DNA from: Hyphomicrobiales bacterium
GTDB lineage: Bacteria > Pseudomonadota > Alphaproteobacteria > Rhizobiales > Rhizobiaceae
DNA: 38,711 bases
Reading direction: 5' to 3'
Assembly (NCBI GenBank): GCA_900473915.1
Contig: UCNG01000017.1
Span: 1 to 38,711 of the forward strand
The notes beneath the pieces are model-generated. The model saw only the letters and a list, made by a program, of their open reading frames with translations. It searched no databases and was not told the origin of the DNA. Positions 18,679-26,541 of the stretch are shown in pieces (position 1 is the stretch's first letter; each line of letters begins with the position of its first letter). Made by a program: the position numbers and the translations under genes.

Positions 18679-18761
18679 GGCCGTCCGATGAAAGGGAGGA
18701 AACTTTCGCGGACGGTGGCCAGAGGGGAAACCGGGTGACGGAAATATCCGCGCCCGGTTTC
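18679..18761 (+). other. Two tandem stable hairpins upstream of ettA
   Basis: Hairpin 1 (18679-18720) pairs GGCC and GTCCG with CGGAC and GGCC, with an inner GAAAG/CTTTC. Hairpin 2 (18727-18761) pairs GAAACCGGG with CCCGGTTTC and has an inner CGGA/TCCG stem closing an AATA loop. They sit in the 445-base gene-free stretch 18486-18930. No T run follows, so they are not ordinary terminators. They could be a leader structure of ettA, part of an unannotated RNA, or a repeat. Confidence 0.6.
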
Positions 18762-18930
18762 ATTATATGTGTTTCACAATCAGATACAGGCTGGTGGTTC
18801 CAGCCACTTCCAGTTCGCGGGTTGGCGTTTGCTTCCGGGGCATATTTGGCCTACATACGCGTCAGCAATTTCCGCGCGGTTCGCACGATCGGCGACCCGC
18901 GCTTCTCAACCTGCGGAGACGACGCGCTTT

Positions 18931-20580
18931 ATGGCACGCCAGTTCATTTATCACATGTCCGGCCTCAACAAGGCCTATGGCAACAAGAAGATTCTGGAGA
19001 ATATTCATCTCTCCTTCTACCCTGACGCCAAGATCGGCATTCTCGGCCCGAACGGCGCCGGTAAGTCGACCGTGCTCAAGATCATGGCCGGCCTCGACAA
19101 GGAATATACCGGCGAGGCGTGGCTCGCCGAAGGTGCTACCTGCGGTTATCTTCCGCAGGAGCCGGAGCTCGATCCGTCCAAGGATGTGCTTGGCAATGTG
19201 ATGGAAGGCGTCGCCGACAAGAAGGCGATCATCGACCGTTACAACGAACTGATGATGAACTATTCCGACGAAACCGCCGACGAAGGCGCCAAGCTTCAGG
19301 ATATCATCGACAGCCAGAACCTGTGGGATCTGGAAAGTCAGGTCGAGATGGCCATGGAAGCGTTGCGCTGCCCTCCGGGCGATGCGGACGTGACCAAGCT
19401 CTCGGGCGGTGAAAAGCGCCGCGTGGCGCTGTGCAAGCTGCTGCTTTCGAAGCCGGACCTGCTGCTTCTCGACGAACCGACCAACCATCTTGACGCCGAA
19501 ACCACCGCATGGCTTGAAAAGTACCTGCGCGAATATCCCGGTTCCGTGCTGATCATCACCCACGACCGCTACTTCCTCGACAATGTGACGGGCTGGATTC
19601 TCGAACTCGACCGCGGTCGCGGTATTCCATACGAGGGCAACTATTCCGCCTATCTGGAAGCCAAGGCCAAGCGCATGGCGCAGGAAGGCCGTGAAGAAGC
19701 TGCTCGCGAAAAGGCGCTGTCGCGTGAACGCGAGTGGATTTCGGCTAGCCCAAAAGCCCGTCAGGCCAAGTCCAAGGCCCGTATCAAGGCCTATGACGAA
19801 CTGGTCAGAAGCGCCGAAGAGCGCCGTCCGGGCGATGCGCAGATCATCATTCCGGTGGGCGAGCGCCTCGGTCAGGTGGTTATCGAGGTCGAGAACATGT
19901 CGAAAGGCTTTGGCGACCGCCTGCTGATCGACGATCTCTCCTTCAAGCTGCCTGCGGGCGGCATTGTCGGCGTGATCGGCCCCAACGGTGCCGGTAAATC
20001 GACGCTCTTCAAGATGCTGACGGGTCAGGAACAGCCGGATAACGGATCGGTTCGCATTGGCGATACGGTTCATCTGTCCTATGTGGACCAGAGCCGCGAC
20101 GCGCTCGACGCCAACAAGACTGTCTGGGAAGAGATTTCCGGCGGTAATGACGTCATCAAGCTCGGCAAGTTTGAAATGAACTCCCGCGCTTATTGCGGCG
20201 CGTTCAACTTCAAGGGCGGCGACCAGCAGCAGAAGGTTGGCAATCTTTCCGGTGGCCAGCGCAACCGCGTGCATCTGGCCAAGATGCTGAAGTCTGGCGG
20301 CAATGTCTTGCTCCTCGACGAACCGACCAACGATCTTGATACGGAAACGCTGGGCGCGCTTGAAGATGCGCTGGAAAACTTCGCTGGCTGCGCCGTTATC
20401 ATCAGCCACGATCGTATGTTCCTCGACCGTCTGGCAACGCATATCCTCGCATTCGAAGGCGATAGCCACGTCGAATGGTTCGAAGGCAACTTCGAGGACT
20501 ATGAAGCCGACAAGATCCGTCGTCTCGGGCCGGATAGCGTCAACCCCAAGCGGGTTACCTACAAGCCGCTGACGCGGTAA
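18931..20580 (+). CDS. ettA: Energy-dependent translational throttle protein EttA (ABC-F)
   Basis: 549 residues from the ATG at 18931; the frame to 18769 adds an unconserved leader. EttA binds the ribosomal E site and gates entry into elongation according to the ATP/ADP ratio. Two ABC domains are present: Walker [10 protein letters not shown] near residues 39-47 and 350-358, signatures LSGGEKRR and LSGGQRNR, and Walker B regions ending [11 protein letters not shown] and [11 protein letters not shown]. The arm insertion and the linker ([19 protein letters not shown]) match EttA. The start [20 protein letters not shown] is typical of the family. Confidence 0.97.
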   Translation: MARQFIYHMSGLNKAYGNKKILENIHLSFYPDAKIGILGPNGAGKSTVLKIMAGLDKEYTGEAWLAEGATCGYLPQEPELDPSKDVLGNVMEGVADKKAIIDRYNELMMNYSDETADEGAKLQDIIDSQNLWDLESQVEMAMEALRCPPGDADVTKLSGGEKRRVALCKLLLSKPDLLLLDEPTNHLDAETTAWLEKYLREYPGSVLIITHDRYFLDNVTGWILELDRGRGIPYEGNYSAYLEAKAKRMAQEGREEAAREKALSREREWISASPKARQAKSKARIKAYDELVRSAEERRPGDAQIIIPVGERLGQVVIEVENMSKGFGDRLLIDDLSFKLPAGGIVGVIGPNGAGKSTLFKMLTGQEQPDNGSVRIGDTVHLSYVDQSRDALDANKTVWEEISGGNDVIKLGKFEMNSRAYCGAFNFKGGDQQQKVGNLSGGQRNRVHLAKMLKSGGNVLLLDEPTNDLDTETLGALEDALENFAGCAVIISHDRMFLDRLATHILAFEGDSHVEWFEGNFEDYEADKIRRLGPDSVNPKRVTYKPLTR

Positions 20581-20595
20581 GGTTCGATATGTGCA

Positions 20596-20714
20596 GGTTC
20601 TGGCGGTCTGCAAATGGCGAGGTTCTGGGCTTCCGGTGCTCACCTACGCAAAGTGCGCTCCGCTCCGGTTCTCGAACCTCACCATTTTCGCCTCGCCATA
20701 CCCAGAACCTCAAC
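20596..20714. repeat. Inverted-repeat element after ettA
   Basis: Perfect 11-bp arms GAGGTTCTGGG (20619-20629) and CCCAGAACCTC (20701-20711) enclose nested pairs (AAATGG.GAGGTTC with GAACCTC.CCATTT). The unit aligns with 14806-14925, so it is a dispersed element. The shape is that of a small non-autonomous mobile element or a palindromic intergenic repeat. Confidence 0.7.
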
Positions 20715-20736
20715 GAACCTTTGGCGATTTAGAGTT

Positions 20737-20763
20737 AAGGCCGGTGCATTGCACCGGCCTTTT
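20737..20763 (+). terminator. Terminator between ettA and tam
   Basis: AAGGCCGGTGC/GCACCGGCCTT with a 3-nt loop, followed by TTTT. It ends ettA, so tam needs its own promoter or read-through; the tam start is only about 22 nt further on. Confidence 0.85.
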
Positions 20764-20784
20764 TATTTGATGAAGGAAAACATG

Positions 20785-21552
20785 ATGAAAGACTGGTCTG
20801 CACAGCAATATCTGAAGTTTGAAGACGAACGCAGCCGCCCGGCGCGTGACCTTCTGGCCGTGATACCGTTGGCTGCACCGCGCAAGGTGGTGGATATCGG
20901 CTGCGGTCCAGGTAATTCGACCGAACTGCTGGCCGAACGCTGGCCGGATGCCGATATCTCCGGTTTCGATACATCGCCGGACATGATCGAAAAAGCCAGG
21001 GCGCGCCTGCCGCAGGTCAATTTCACTATCGGCGACGCGACGAGCTACGAGCCTGACGCGGAAACAGACGTTCTATTTTCCAATGCTGTTTTCCAGTGGC
21101 TCCCGGACCATGTTGAGCAGATGAAGCGCTTGCTGTCATTGCTTCGCTCCGGCGCGGTGCTGGCTGTCCAGATGCCGGACAATATGGGCGAACCGACGCA
21201 TGTTGCGATGCGGGAGGTGGCGCAGACCGCGCCATTCGCTGCGAAAATCGGTAACAAGGGCAGGGGGCTTTTGCCGCCGGTCATGGAATATTATAACGCT
21301 CTGGCCGGACAGTCCGCCCGTATCGACATATGGCACACGATTTATAATCATCCGCTGGATGGCGTGGACGCCATTGTGGAATGGGTGAAGGGCACCGGAT
21401 TACGTCCTTTCCTCGATCCGCTCGACGAACAGGAGCAGGCTGACTATCTGAAGGCCTACAAGGCACGGATCGCGCCGCATTATCCTGCTGCCGCCGACGG
21501 AAAAGTCCTGCTGCGTTTTCCGCGTATCTTTCTGGTCGTTCAGAAGAAATAG
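20785..21552 (+). CDS. tam: Trans-aconitate 2-methyltransferase
   Basis: 255 residues from the ATG at 20785; AAGGA lies 8 nt upstream, and the in-frame ATG at 20782 is nearly as good. It methylates trans-aconitate with SAM, relieving inhibition of aconitase. SAM motif I is [20 protein letters not shown]. Family motifs [22 protein letters not shown] and [13 protein letters not shown] are clear. Length equals the usual family length. It directly follows the ettA terminator. Confidence 0.93.
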   Translation: MKDWSAQQYLKFEDERSRPARDLLAVIPLAAPRKVVDIGCGPGNSTELLAERWPDADISGFDTSPDMIEKARARLPQVNFTIGDATSYEPDAETDVLFSNAVFQWLPDHVEQMKRLLSLLRSGAVLAVQMPDNMGEPTHVAMREVAQTAPFAAKIGNKGRGLLPPVMEYYNALAGQSARIDIWHTIYNHPLDGVDAIVEWVKGTGLRPFLDPLDEQEQADYLKAYKARIAPHYPAAADGKVLLRFPRIFLVVQKK

Positions 21553-21569
21553 CTGCCCGCGAGATTGCT

Positions 21570-21600
21570 CTACACGGGAAATGACCGGTCTCCCGTGTAG
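21570..21600. terminator. Hairpin after tam
   Basis: A perfect 10-bp stem CTACACGGGA/TCCCGTGTAG with an 11-nt loop, 17 bases after the tam stop. There is no T run, so termination is only possible. Confidence 0.45.
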
Positions 21601-21887
21601 AAGCGGGTCATGATTTGCAAGATAATACAATCGCTTATATCGATTGGGGTGCTCTCAATTGGAATAGATTGTATGCAAGCGATTTTGTTCCTATGGTCTG
21701 GCCGCATCCTGAAACGCTCTGAATATGGAGACCATGATCGCAACGCCGTGATGCGTTTCATCCCGTTGTGATTTCTTTCAGGGCGCTGGTTTCGATGCTT
21801 TTGTTCTGTTTGCATTTTCGATGGGAATGAACGCCGAGGCCACCGGTTCAAGGGCGGTTTGTCATCGCAAGATTCAAACGGCACTGC

Positions 21888-22061
21888 ATGGAAAGCGCCT
21901 TCTTCTGGTATGTGACGGCGATCATGGTGATTGCCGTCCTCGTCGGCGTCATGATGCCGAACCCGCGCGAGCATGGATATCTGCAAGGGATGAGCAGCGA
22001 GGCCCTTAATAGGATCGAACGCAGCCCAGACATTGCGTTCGATCTTACATGTATACTTTAG
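21888..22061 (+). CDS. Possible 57-residue membrane protein
   Basis: The frame starts MESAFFWYVTAIMVIAVLVG, then VMMPNPREHGYLQG, ending ...DLTCIL. One clear transmembrane segment (about residues 4-23) is followed by a short polar tail, a good shape for a small inner-membrane protein. There is no strong ribosome site. The last 20 residues look random and AT-rich, as if the original end was lost. It lies in the 601-base stretch 21553-22153, which holds little else. Confidence 0.38.
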   Translation: MESAFFWYVTAIMVIAVLVGVMMPNPREHGYLQGMSSEALNRIERSPDIAFDLTCIL

Positions 22062-22153
22062 GTATATCTAATTGAATATGGCTCTCGCATAAGGTGTTGC
22101 CTTTCTTGCTTCTTCTGTCATCTTAGAGTTGTGCTAAGAGGGCGGGGTTAAGC

Positions 22154-23200
22154 ATGAGCGTAGAAGAAAAACTTCGCGTTCTTTCAGAACGCATCAAGAC
22201 CCATTCCAGTGCAATGGTCACTGAGGAGGCAATCAAGACTGCCATTGTCTTACCATTCCTGGCAGCTCTGGATTATGACGTTTTCAATCCGGAAGAGGTC
22301 GTGCCAGAGTTTACTGCCGATGCTGTCGGGAAAAAGGGCGAGAAAGTTGATTATGCGATTAAGATCGATAATGAGATCCGGATCTTAATTGAGTGCAAGC
22401 CTATCACGACGCTTCTTGATAAGGTTCATTTAGCTCAGCTTTATCGCTACTTTTCTGTGACGAATGCTAAATTCGCAATTCTCACAAATGGCAGGACTTT
22501 TCACTTCCATAGTGATCTGGTGGCACCCAATAAGCTGGATGAGCGTCCATTCTTGACATTCGATCTTTCGGATATTCAAGGGCAGCTGATCTCCGAACTG
22601 AAAAAATTCGCCAAGTCAGAATTCAATGTGGATGGCATTCTGCAGTCTGCCCACCGGTTGAAATACACATCGGCGATCAAGAAAGAAATTAATCAAGTTA
22701 TGGAGGAGCCACCCGAAGAATTCATTCGGATGGTTACTAATGGTCTCTACTCTGGACGCTTTACCGCCCAGGTAAAAGAACAATTCGCGCCGATGGTTAA
22801 GGCGGCGTTCCGTGATATTGTTCGAGAGTCAGTGCAATCGAGATTATCCAATGCCTTAGCGGAGACGCAGGTTTCCGAGCTGGCTATCAACGATGAACTT
22901 GAAGAAGAAATTGTCACTACCGAGGAAGAAACCGAAGGTTTTATGGTGGTCCGGGCGATAGTACGAGATATTCTAAAGCCTTCCAGGGTTATTATTCGAG
23001 ATCAGAAGAGTTATTGCGGTATATTGGTTGACAATAATAACAGAAAACCCCTTGCCCGTCTTTGGTTTAACCGAAGTGTAAAATATGTGGGGCTTTTCGA
23101 TGGCCAGAAGGAAGAGCGCATTAAGATCGATAGCCTTGATGAAATCTATGATTTAGCTGATCGAATCCGCTTGACTGCTAAAAATTACGCAGAAGTTTGA
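22154..23200 (+). CDS. Orphan HsdR_N (type I restriction R-subunit N-terminal) domain protein
   Basis: 348 residues. The N-terminal third is the HsdR_N / COG4748 PD-(D/E)xK fold: TEEAIKTAIVLPFLAALDYD, then Asp66 (KVDYAIKI) and Glu80-x-Lys82 (ILIECKP) as the likely catalytic residues, then QLYRYFSVTNAKFAILTNG. No helicase, HsdM or HsdS is present, so it is not a full type I system. The C-terminal part (about 250-348) is a separate soluble domain that I do not recognise. The gene has more A/T-rich codons than its neighbours and is followed directly by a genus-type palindrome at 23222, which suggests acquisition. Role unknown: possibly a stand-alone nuclease or defence gene. Confidence 0.82.
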   Translation: MSVEEKLRVLSERIKTHSSAMVTEEAIKTAIVLPFLAALDYDVFNPEEVVPEFTADAVGKKGEKVDYAIKIDNEIRILIECKPITTLLDKVHLAQLYRYFSVTNAKFAILTNGRTFHFHSDLVAPNKLDERPFLTFDLSDIQGQLISELKKFAKSEFNVDGILQSAHRLKYTSAIKKEINQVMEEPPEEFIRMVTNGLYSGRFTAQVKEQFAPMVKAAFRDIVRESVQSRLSNALAETQVSELAINDELEEEIVTTEEETEGFMVVRAIVRDILKPSRVIIRDQKSYCGILVDNNNRKPLARLWFNRSVKYVGLFDGQKEERIKIDSLDEIYDLADRIRLTAKNYAEV

Positions 23201-23221
23201 TGGCCTGTTCTGCCCATTGGA

Positions 23222-23259
23222 GCGCATCCCGAAAATGTGAAACGGTTTTCGGGATGCGC
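23222..23259. repeat. Perfect 14-bp palindromic repeat (GCGCATCCCGAAAA type)
   Basis: GCGCATCCCGAAAA (23222-23235) pairs perfectly with TTTTCGGGATGCGC (23246-23259), loop TGTGAAACGG. It is the same family as 24007-24049. It lies 21 bases after the HsdR_N gene and may also act as a transcription brake. Confidence 0.85.
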
Positions 23260-23337
23260 GTCAAAACAAATGGGTAGCGTGCCGGTCAGGGTCAAACGGG
23301 TCGAAATGCGTTGTGATGCCCACATGGGGGTGTGATC

Positions 23338-23643
23338 ATGAAATATCTGCTGGTTTTATTCACGCTGTTTTCATTGGCGCAACCGGCGCATGCAGTATTG
23401 GCGCCTGACATCGAGCGGGCTCGTGAAGTGGCCGCAGTGACGGAAGCCGTGCAAAAGAGGTTTCCCGGCCAAGCCATCAAGAGCGTTACTCCGCGCGAGG
23501 ATTTCGGCACCTACGATGTTGTGGTGGGGCGGTGCAGGCTGAAAGCCGCAACCGTTACAATGCCAATGCCTGACGGGTTGGTCGGCTCCAGGCGCTTCAC
23601 GGTAAAACTTTCACGCGCAAAGTGCGGATCAACCAGACGTTAA
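23338..23643 (+). CDS. Small secreted protein of unknown function
   Basis: 101 residues from the ATG at 23338; GGGGG lies 7 nt upstream. A signal peptide (MKYLLVLFTLFSLAQPAHA-VLA) is clear. The mature part has a helical segment (DIERAREVAAVTEAVQKRFP) and two cysteines (GRCRLK and AKCGSTRR) that could form a disulfide. Family not recognised. Confidence 0.7.
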   Translation: MKYLLVLFTLFSLAQPAHAVLAPDIERAREVAAVTEAVQKRFPGQAIKSVTPREDFGTYDVVVGRCRLKAATVTMPMPDGLVGSRRFTVKLSRAKCGSTRR

Positions 23644-23664
23644 ACCCGTTTCGCCTTAGCTGAT

Positions 23665-23988
23665 TTACATCTGCATCGCCTCGTCATCCTCCGGCGAGAC
23701 GAGCCGGGTTGCGCGCCATTCCGTCAGCTTGGCATTGATAGCGTCCAGCACGAAGAAGCGCGCGGAATCCTTGTCATATCCTTCGTCCCGCAGCGCGTCG
23801 TAATCCGTATGGGTGTGGCGCACATGCGCAACGGTCGCCAGCCATACGGCAGTGGACGGCAGCAGCGTTTTCATGTGCGGGGCAAGTGCTGCGGCGCGAA
23901 TAGGCTCGGAGTCCGAATAGGGGACAGCCGGAAGCAGAAGTGTCAGCGATTTGGCGATTGCCTTCTGGCGGTTGGTGCCTGCGCGCAT
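23665..23988 (-). CDS. DUF2293 domain protein
   Basis: 107 residues from the ATG at 23988. The core LLPSTAVWLATVAHVRHTHTDYDALRDEGYD followed by SARFFVLDAINAKLTEWRATRLV (interrupted here) is the DUF2293 signature, found in Rhizobiales and some actinobacteria. Function unknown. The ribosome site is weak (GGAA). The frame to 24012 would begin inside the repeat at 24007 and is rejected. Confidence 0.8.
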   Translation of the reverse strand: MRAGTNRQKAIAKSLTLLLPAVPYSDSEPIRAAALAPHMKTLLPSTAVWLATVAHVRHTHTDYDALRDEGYDKDSARFFVLDAINAKLTEWRATRLVSPEDDEAMQM

Positions 23989-24003
23989 TGCTTTCGTTCC
24001 GTT

Positions 24004-24104
24004 AGAGCGCATTCCGAAAAGCGGGAAACGGTTTTCGGAAAAAATGCGCGGTAAAATAAATAGTTGGAGCGCCGGTCTGATCCAGTCAGATCGAAACGCG
24101 CTCT
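24004..24104. repeat. Two-part palindromic repeat
   Basis: Part one: GCGCATTCCGAAAA (24007-24020) with TTTTCGGAA and ATGCGC (24032-24049, three-base bulge), same family as 23222. Part two: GAGCGC (24067-24072) with GCGCTC (24098-24103), inner TCTGATC/CAGATC. It sits between divergent genes, at the edge of the regulator promoter. Confidence 0.75.
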
Positions 24105-24174
24105 ATTGCGTGATCGCGAATCCCTGTCGCAGCCATTGTGCATGAAAAGTCCTTGCGCCGAAATTGTTTTTCAT

Positions 24175-24190
24175 ATAAACATATCTTTAT
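24175..24190. promoter_or_regulatory. Likely operator of the ArsR-methyltransferase/metF operon
   Basis: ATAAACATATCTTTAT is a 16-bp palindrome with one mismatched pair. It ends 27 bases before the regulator start and overlaps the expected promoter. ArsR-family proteins bind such AT-rich palindromes, so autoregulation is likely. Confidence 0.6.
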
Positions 24191-24217
24191 GTCTTTTATT
24201 CATTCCGAGGGCAAGCG

Positions 24218-25234
24218 ATGAGCGGTTTGCAGCTGCAACTCGATCAGATGGTGGATGTGTTGAAAGCGGTGGCAGAGCCAAGCCGCTTGCGCATTCTGGC
24301 GCTTTTGGCGCGGGGCGACCTGACCGTCTCCGACCTCACGACGATATTGGGTCAGTCGCAGCCGCGGGTTTCGCGTCATCTGAAGCTGCTGGCCGAAGCT
24401 GATCTCATCGATCGTTATCAGGAAGGTGCATGGGCCTATTTCCGCCTCGCCGACAATGCGATCAGCGGCGATCTTGCACGTGGTCTTCTGGCGCGTCTGG
24501 ACAGTGCCGATGCGCTGGTTGAGCGCGACATGGAGCGGCTGTCACAGGTGAAGTCCAGCCGTCAGGAAAAGGCCGCCGCCTATTTCAGCGCCAATGCCGG
24601 AAGCTGGGATCAGATTCGCAGGCTGCATGTTTCCGAGGATGCGGTCGAGGTCGCACTCAAGAAGATTGTCGGCGATAAGCCGTTTCAAGCCATGCTGGAT
24701 GTTGGCACTGGTACGGGCCGCTTGCTGGAGCTTTTTGCCCCGCTTTATCTGCGCGGCGTCGGCATCGACATCAATCGCGACATGCTGGCCGTGGCGCGCG
24801 CCAATCTCGATCTGGCGGCCATCGGCAATGCGCAGGTTCGCCAGGGCGACGTCTATGCGCTTCCAGTCGAGCGCGAGAGTTTCGATCTGGTGACCATTCA
24901 TCAGGTTCTGCACTTTCTCGATGACCCGCTGGCTGCGATCCGGGAGGGCGCGCGGGCACTGCGCCCCAATGGACGGCTGCTGATCGTTGATTTTGCGCCG
25001 CACAGGCTTGAGTTTCTGCGTGAGGAACACGCCCATTTGCGGCTTGGTTTCAGCGATGAGCAGATGCTGGGCTGGATGAAGGATGCCGGTCTTGAGCCGG
25101 AGAAGACATTGGAACTGGAACCGAAGGCGGCCAATGGCGATGAGGGGCTGACAGTGAAGCTGTGGCTTGCTCGCGATCCGCGCCTTCTGATCGCCGACCC
25201 GGTGTCGAAAACGATAGAGCGCGTTTCGGCCTGA
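24218..25234 (+). CDS. ArsR-family regulator fused to a SAM-methyltransferase domain (SahR-like)
   Basis: 338 residues. The N-terminal ~95 residues are an ArsR winged helix (VAEPSRLRILALLARGDLTV; SQPRVSRHLKLLAEADLI). Residues ~140-300 are a class I methyltransferase fold with SAM motif MLDVGTGTGRLLELFAP and GVGIDINRDML. No metal-binding CxC is present. This fusion matches SahR-type regulators, which sense S-adenosylhomocysteine or SAM and control methionine-cycle genes; metF directly downstream fits. The fold probably binds the effector without catalysis. The last residues and stop (IERVSA) are encoded by the arm of a palindromic repeat at 25216. Confidence 0.85.
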   Translation: MSGLQLQLDQMVDVLKAVAEPSRLRILALLARGDLTVSDLTTILGQSQPRVSRHLKLLAEADLIDRYQEGAWAYFRLADNAISGDLARGLLARLDSADALVERDMERLSQVKSSRQEKAAAYFSANAGSWDQIRRLHVSEDAVEVALKKIVGDKPFQAMLDVGTGTGRLLELFAPLYLRGVGIDINRDMLAVARANLDLAAIGNAQVRQGDVYALPVERESFDLVTIHQVLHFLDDPLAAIREGARALRPNGRLLIVDFAPHRLEFLREEHAHLRLGFSDEQMLGWMKDAGLEPEKTLELEPKAANGDEGLTVKLWLARDPRLLIADPVSKTIERVSA

Positions 25235-25257
25235 TAACATTAGACAAAACGCGCTCT
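25216..25257. repeat. Palindromic repeat forming the end of the SahR-like gene
   Basis: Perfect 11-bp arms AGAGCGCGTTT (25216-25226) and AAACGCGCTCT (25247-25257), 20-nt loop. The left arm encodes the final codons of the regulator, and the stop codon lies in the loop. Confidence 0.8.
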
Positions 25258-25340
25258 CAATATTTGTATTCACCGCATTTATGCGACGCCAAACTTTCCA
25301 TTTGGCTGCAAAATGCTCCGAGCATGACGGAGACAGTTTG

Positions 25341-26252
25341 ATGGGTTTTTATGGTCTTTCCCGCCGACCGGATGTCGGCCAGACCACCCGGGTATCGTTC
25401 GAATTCTTCCCGCCCAAGACGGAGGAAATGGAACAGCGTCTCTGGGATACGGTTACGCGGCTTGCCCCGTTGCAGCCTGAATTCGTTTCGGTGACCTATG
25501 GCGCCGGCGGTTCCACGCGGGAACGCACGGCGCGCACCGTAGCGCGCATCCTCAAGGAAACCGACGTCAAGCCCGCCGCGCATCTGACCTGCGTGGATGC
25601 GACGCGCGACGAAGTCGACCGTGTGGTGCGTGAGTTCGCATCGCTTGGCGTCAATCGCTTCGTGGCGCTGCGCGGCGATCCGGCGGCGGGTATCGGCGAA
25701 AAATACGTGCCGACGCCGGGTGGCTACCAGAACGGTGCCGAGCTGGTTTCCGGCCTGCGCAATATTGCGGATTTCGACATTTCGGTCTCCGCCTATCCGG
25801 AAAAACACCCGGAAAGCCCGGATTTCGCGACCGATATCGATATGCTGAAGCGCAAGGTCGATAATGGGGCGACGCGCGCCATCACCCAGTTTTTCTTCGA
25901 GAACGACCTTTACGAACGCTATGTCGAGCGGGTTCGCCGTGCAGGCATCTATATCCCGATCGTTCCGGGCGTGCTGCCGGTGCACAACTTCAAGCAGGTC
26001 AAGAATTTTTGCGCGCGGTCGGCGACGCATATTCCAAGCTGGCTGGCGGAGCGCTTTGAGGGACTGGACAACGATCCGCAGACGCATCAGCTGGTGGCGG
26101 CGGCGATTGCCGCGGAACAGGTGATGGATCTGATCGAACGCGGCGTGCAGGATTTCCATTTCTACACGATGAATCGCGCCGATCTGCCCTTTGCGATCTG
26201 CCATATGATCGGGATAAGGCCGAAGGCCGAGGCGGCTCTGGAGGTTGCCTGA
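25341..26252 (+). CDS. metF: 5,10-methylenetetrahydrofolate reductase
   Basis: 303 residues from the ATG at 25341, with GGAG 8 nt upstream; the frame from 25281 is not supported. It reduces methylene-THF to methyl-THF with FAD and NADH, supplying the methyl group for methionine synthesis. Typical motifs: VSFEFFPPKTEEME, VSVTYGAGGSTRERT, ALRGDPAAG and FFFENDLYERYVE. It lies 106 bp after the SahR-like gene on the same strand, probably one operon controlled through the palindrome at 24175. metH is not in the window. Confidence 0.96.
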   Translation: MGFYGLSRRPDVGQTTRVSFEFFPPKTEEMEQRLWDTVTRLAPLQPEFVSVTYGAGGSTRERTARTVARILKETDVKPAAHLTCVDATRDEVDRVVREFASLGVNRFVALRGDPAAGIGEKYVPTPGGYQNGAELVSGLRNIADFDISVSAYPEKHPESPDFATDIDMLKRKVDNGATRAITQFFFENDLYERYVERVRRAGIYIPIVPGVLPVHNFKQVKNFCARSATHIPSWLAERFEGLDNDPQTHQLVAAAIAAEQVMDLIERGVQDFHFYTMNRADLPFAICHMIGIRPKAEAALEVA

Positions 26253-26259
26253 AATAAAG

Positions 26260-26290
26260 AAAGCCCGGCGATTTCGCCGGGCTTTCTCGT
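26260..26290 (+). terminator. Terminator of metF
   Basis: An 11-bp perfect stem AAAGCCCGGCG/CGCCGGGCTTT with loop ATTT, followed by CTCGTTTTC. Confidence 0.88.
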
Positions 26291-26352
26291 TTTCGTGCGG
26301 GTCGGCCTATCCTCAAAAACCGAAGCCGCCGTAATGGTTTAGGCTCAATCCC

Positions 26353-26455
26353 AGAGCATTTTCTGTTTTGATTAAAACATTAGAAATGCTCTATCGGTTT
26401 GCTTCCACGCATGTCTTTATCCCGAAACCGGTTCCCACTTTCGGGAGACATGCTC
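26353..26455. repeat. Palindromic repeat, two-part copy 2
   Basis: Part one is AGAGCATT (26353-26360) with AATGCTCT (26385-26392). Part two (26408-26455) matches 2662-2709 at 47 of 48 bases and folds as GCATGTC/GACATGC plus CCCGAAA/TTTCGGG. The right edge supplies the stop codon region of the small ORF at 26455-26541. Confidence 0.85.
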
Positions 26456-26541
26456 TAAGGAATGACGCCTGCTATCAACGCTGCAACAAATGCAAATGCC
26501 GCACAGATCATGAGGACATTCAAAGATCGCGTAAGTCCCAT
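26455..26541 (-). CDS. Candidate 28-residue membrane peptide
   Basis: MGLTRSLNVLMICAAFAFVA then ALIAGVIP, stop. It is one transmembrane helix with a short basic N-terminus. A strong Shine-Dalgarno, AAGGAGA, lies 6 nt before the ATG, the best evidence that it is real. The stop codon overlaps the right edge of the repeat at 26353-26455. The gene-free stretch 26253-26808 otherwise holds the metF terminator, the repeat and AT-rich DNA. No family known to me; it may be a small regulatory or stress membrane protein. Confidence 0.55.
   Translation of the reverse strand: MGLTRSLNVLMICAAFAFVAALIAGVIP

Noticed and set aside
18862-20643. 593-codon open frame antisense to ettA
   Set aside because: Mirror of high-GC3 ettA codons; the ettA frame has full family motifs and the antisense product resembles nothing.
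21625-21674. Inverted pair ATACAATC / GATTGTAT
   Set aside because: Only 8 bp with a 34-base spacer in AT-rich DNA, no second copy seen.
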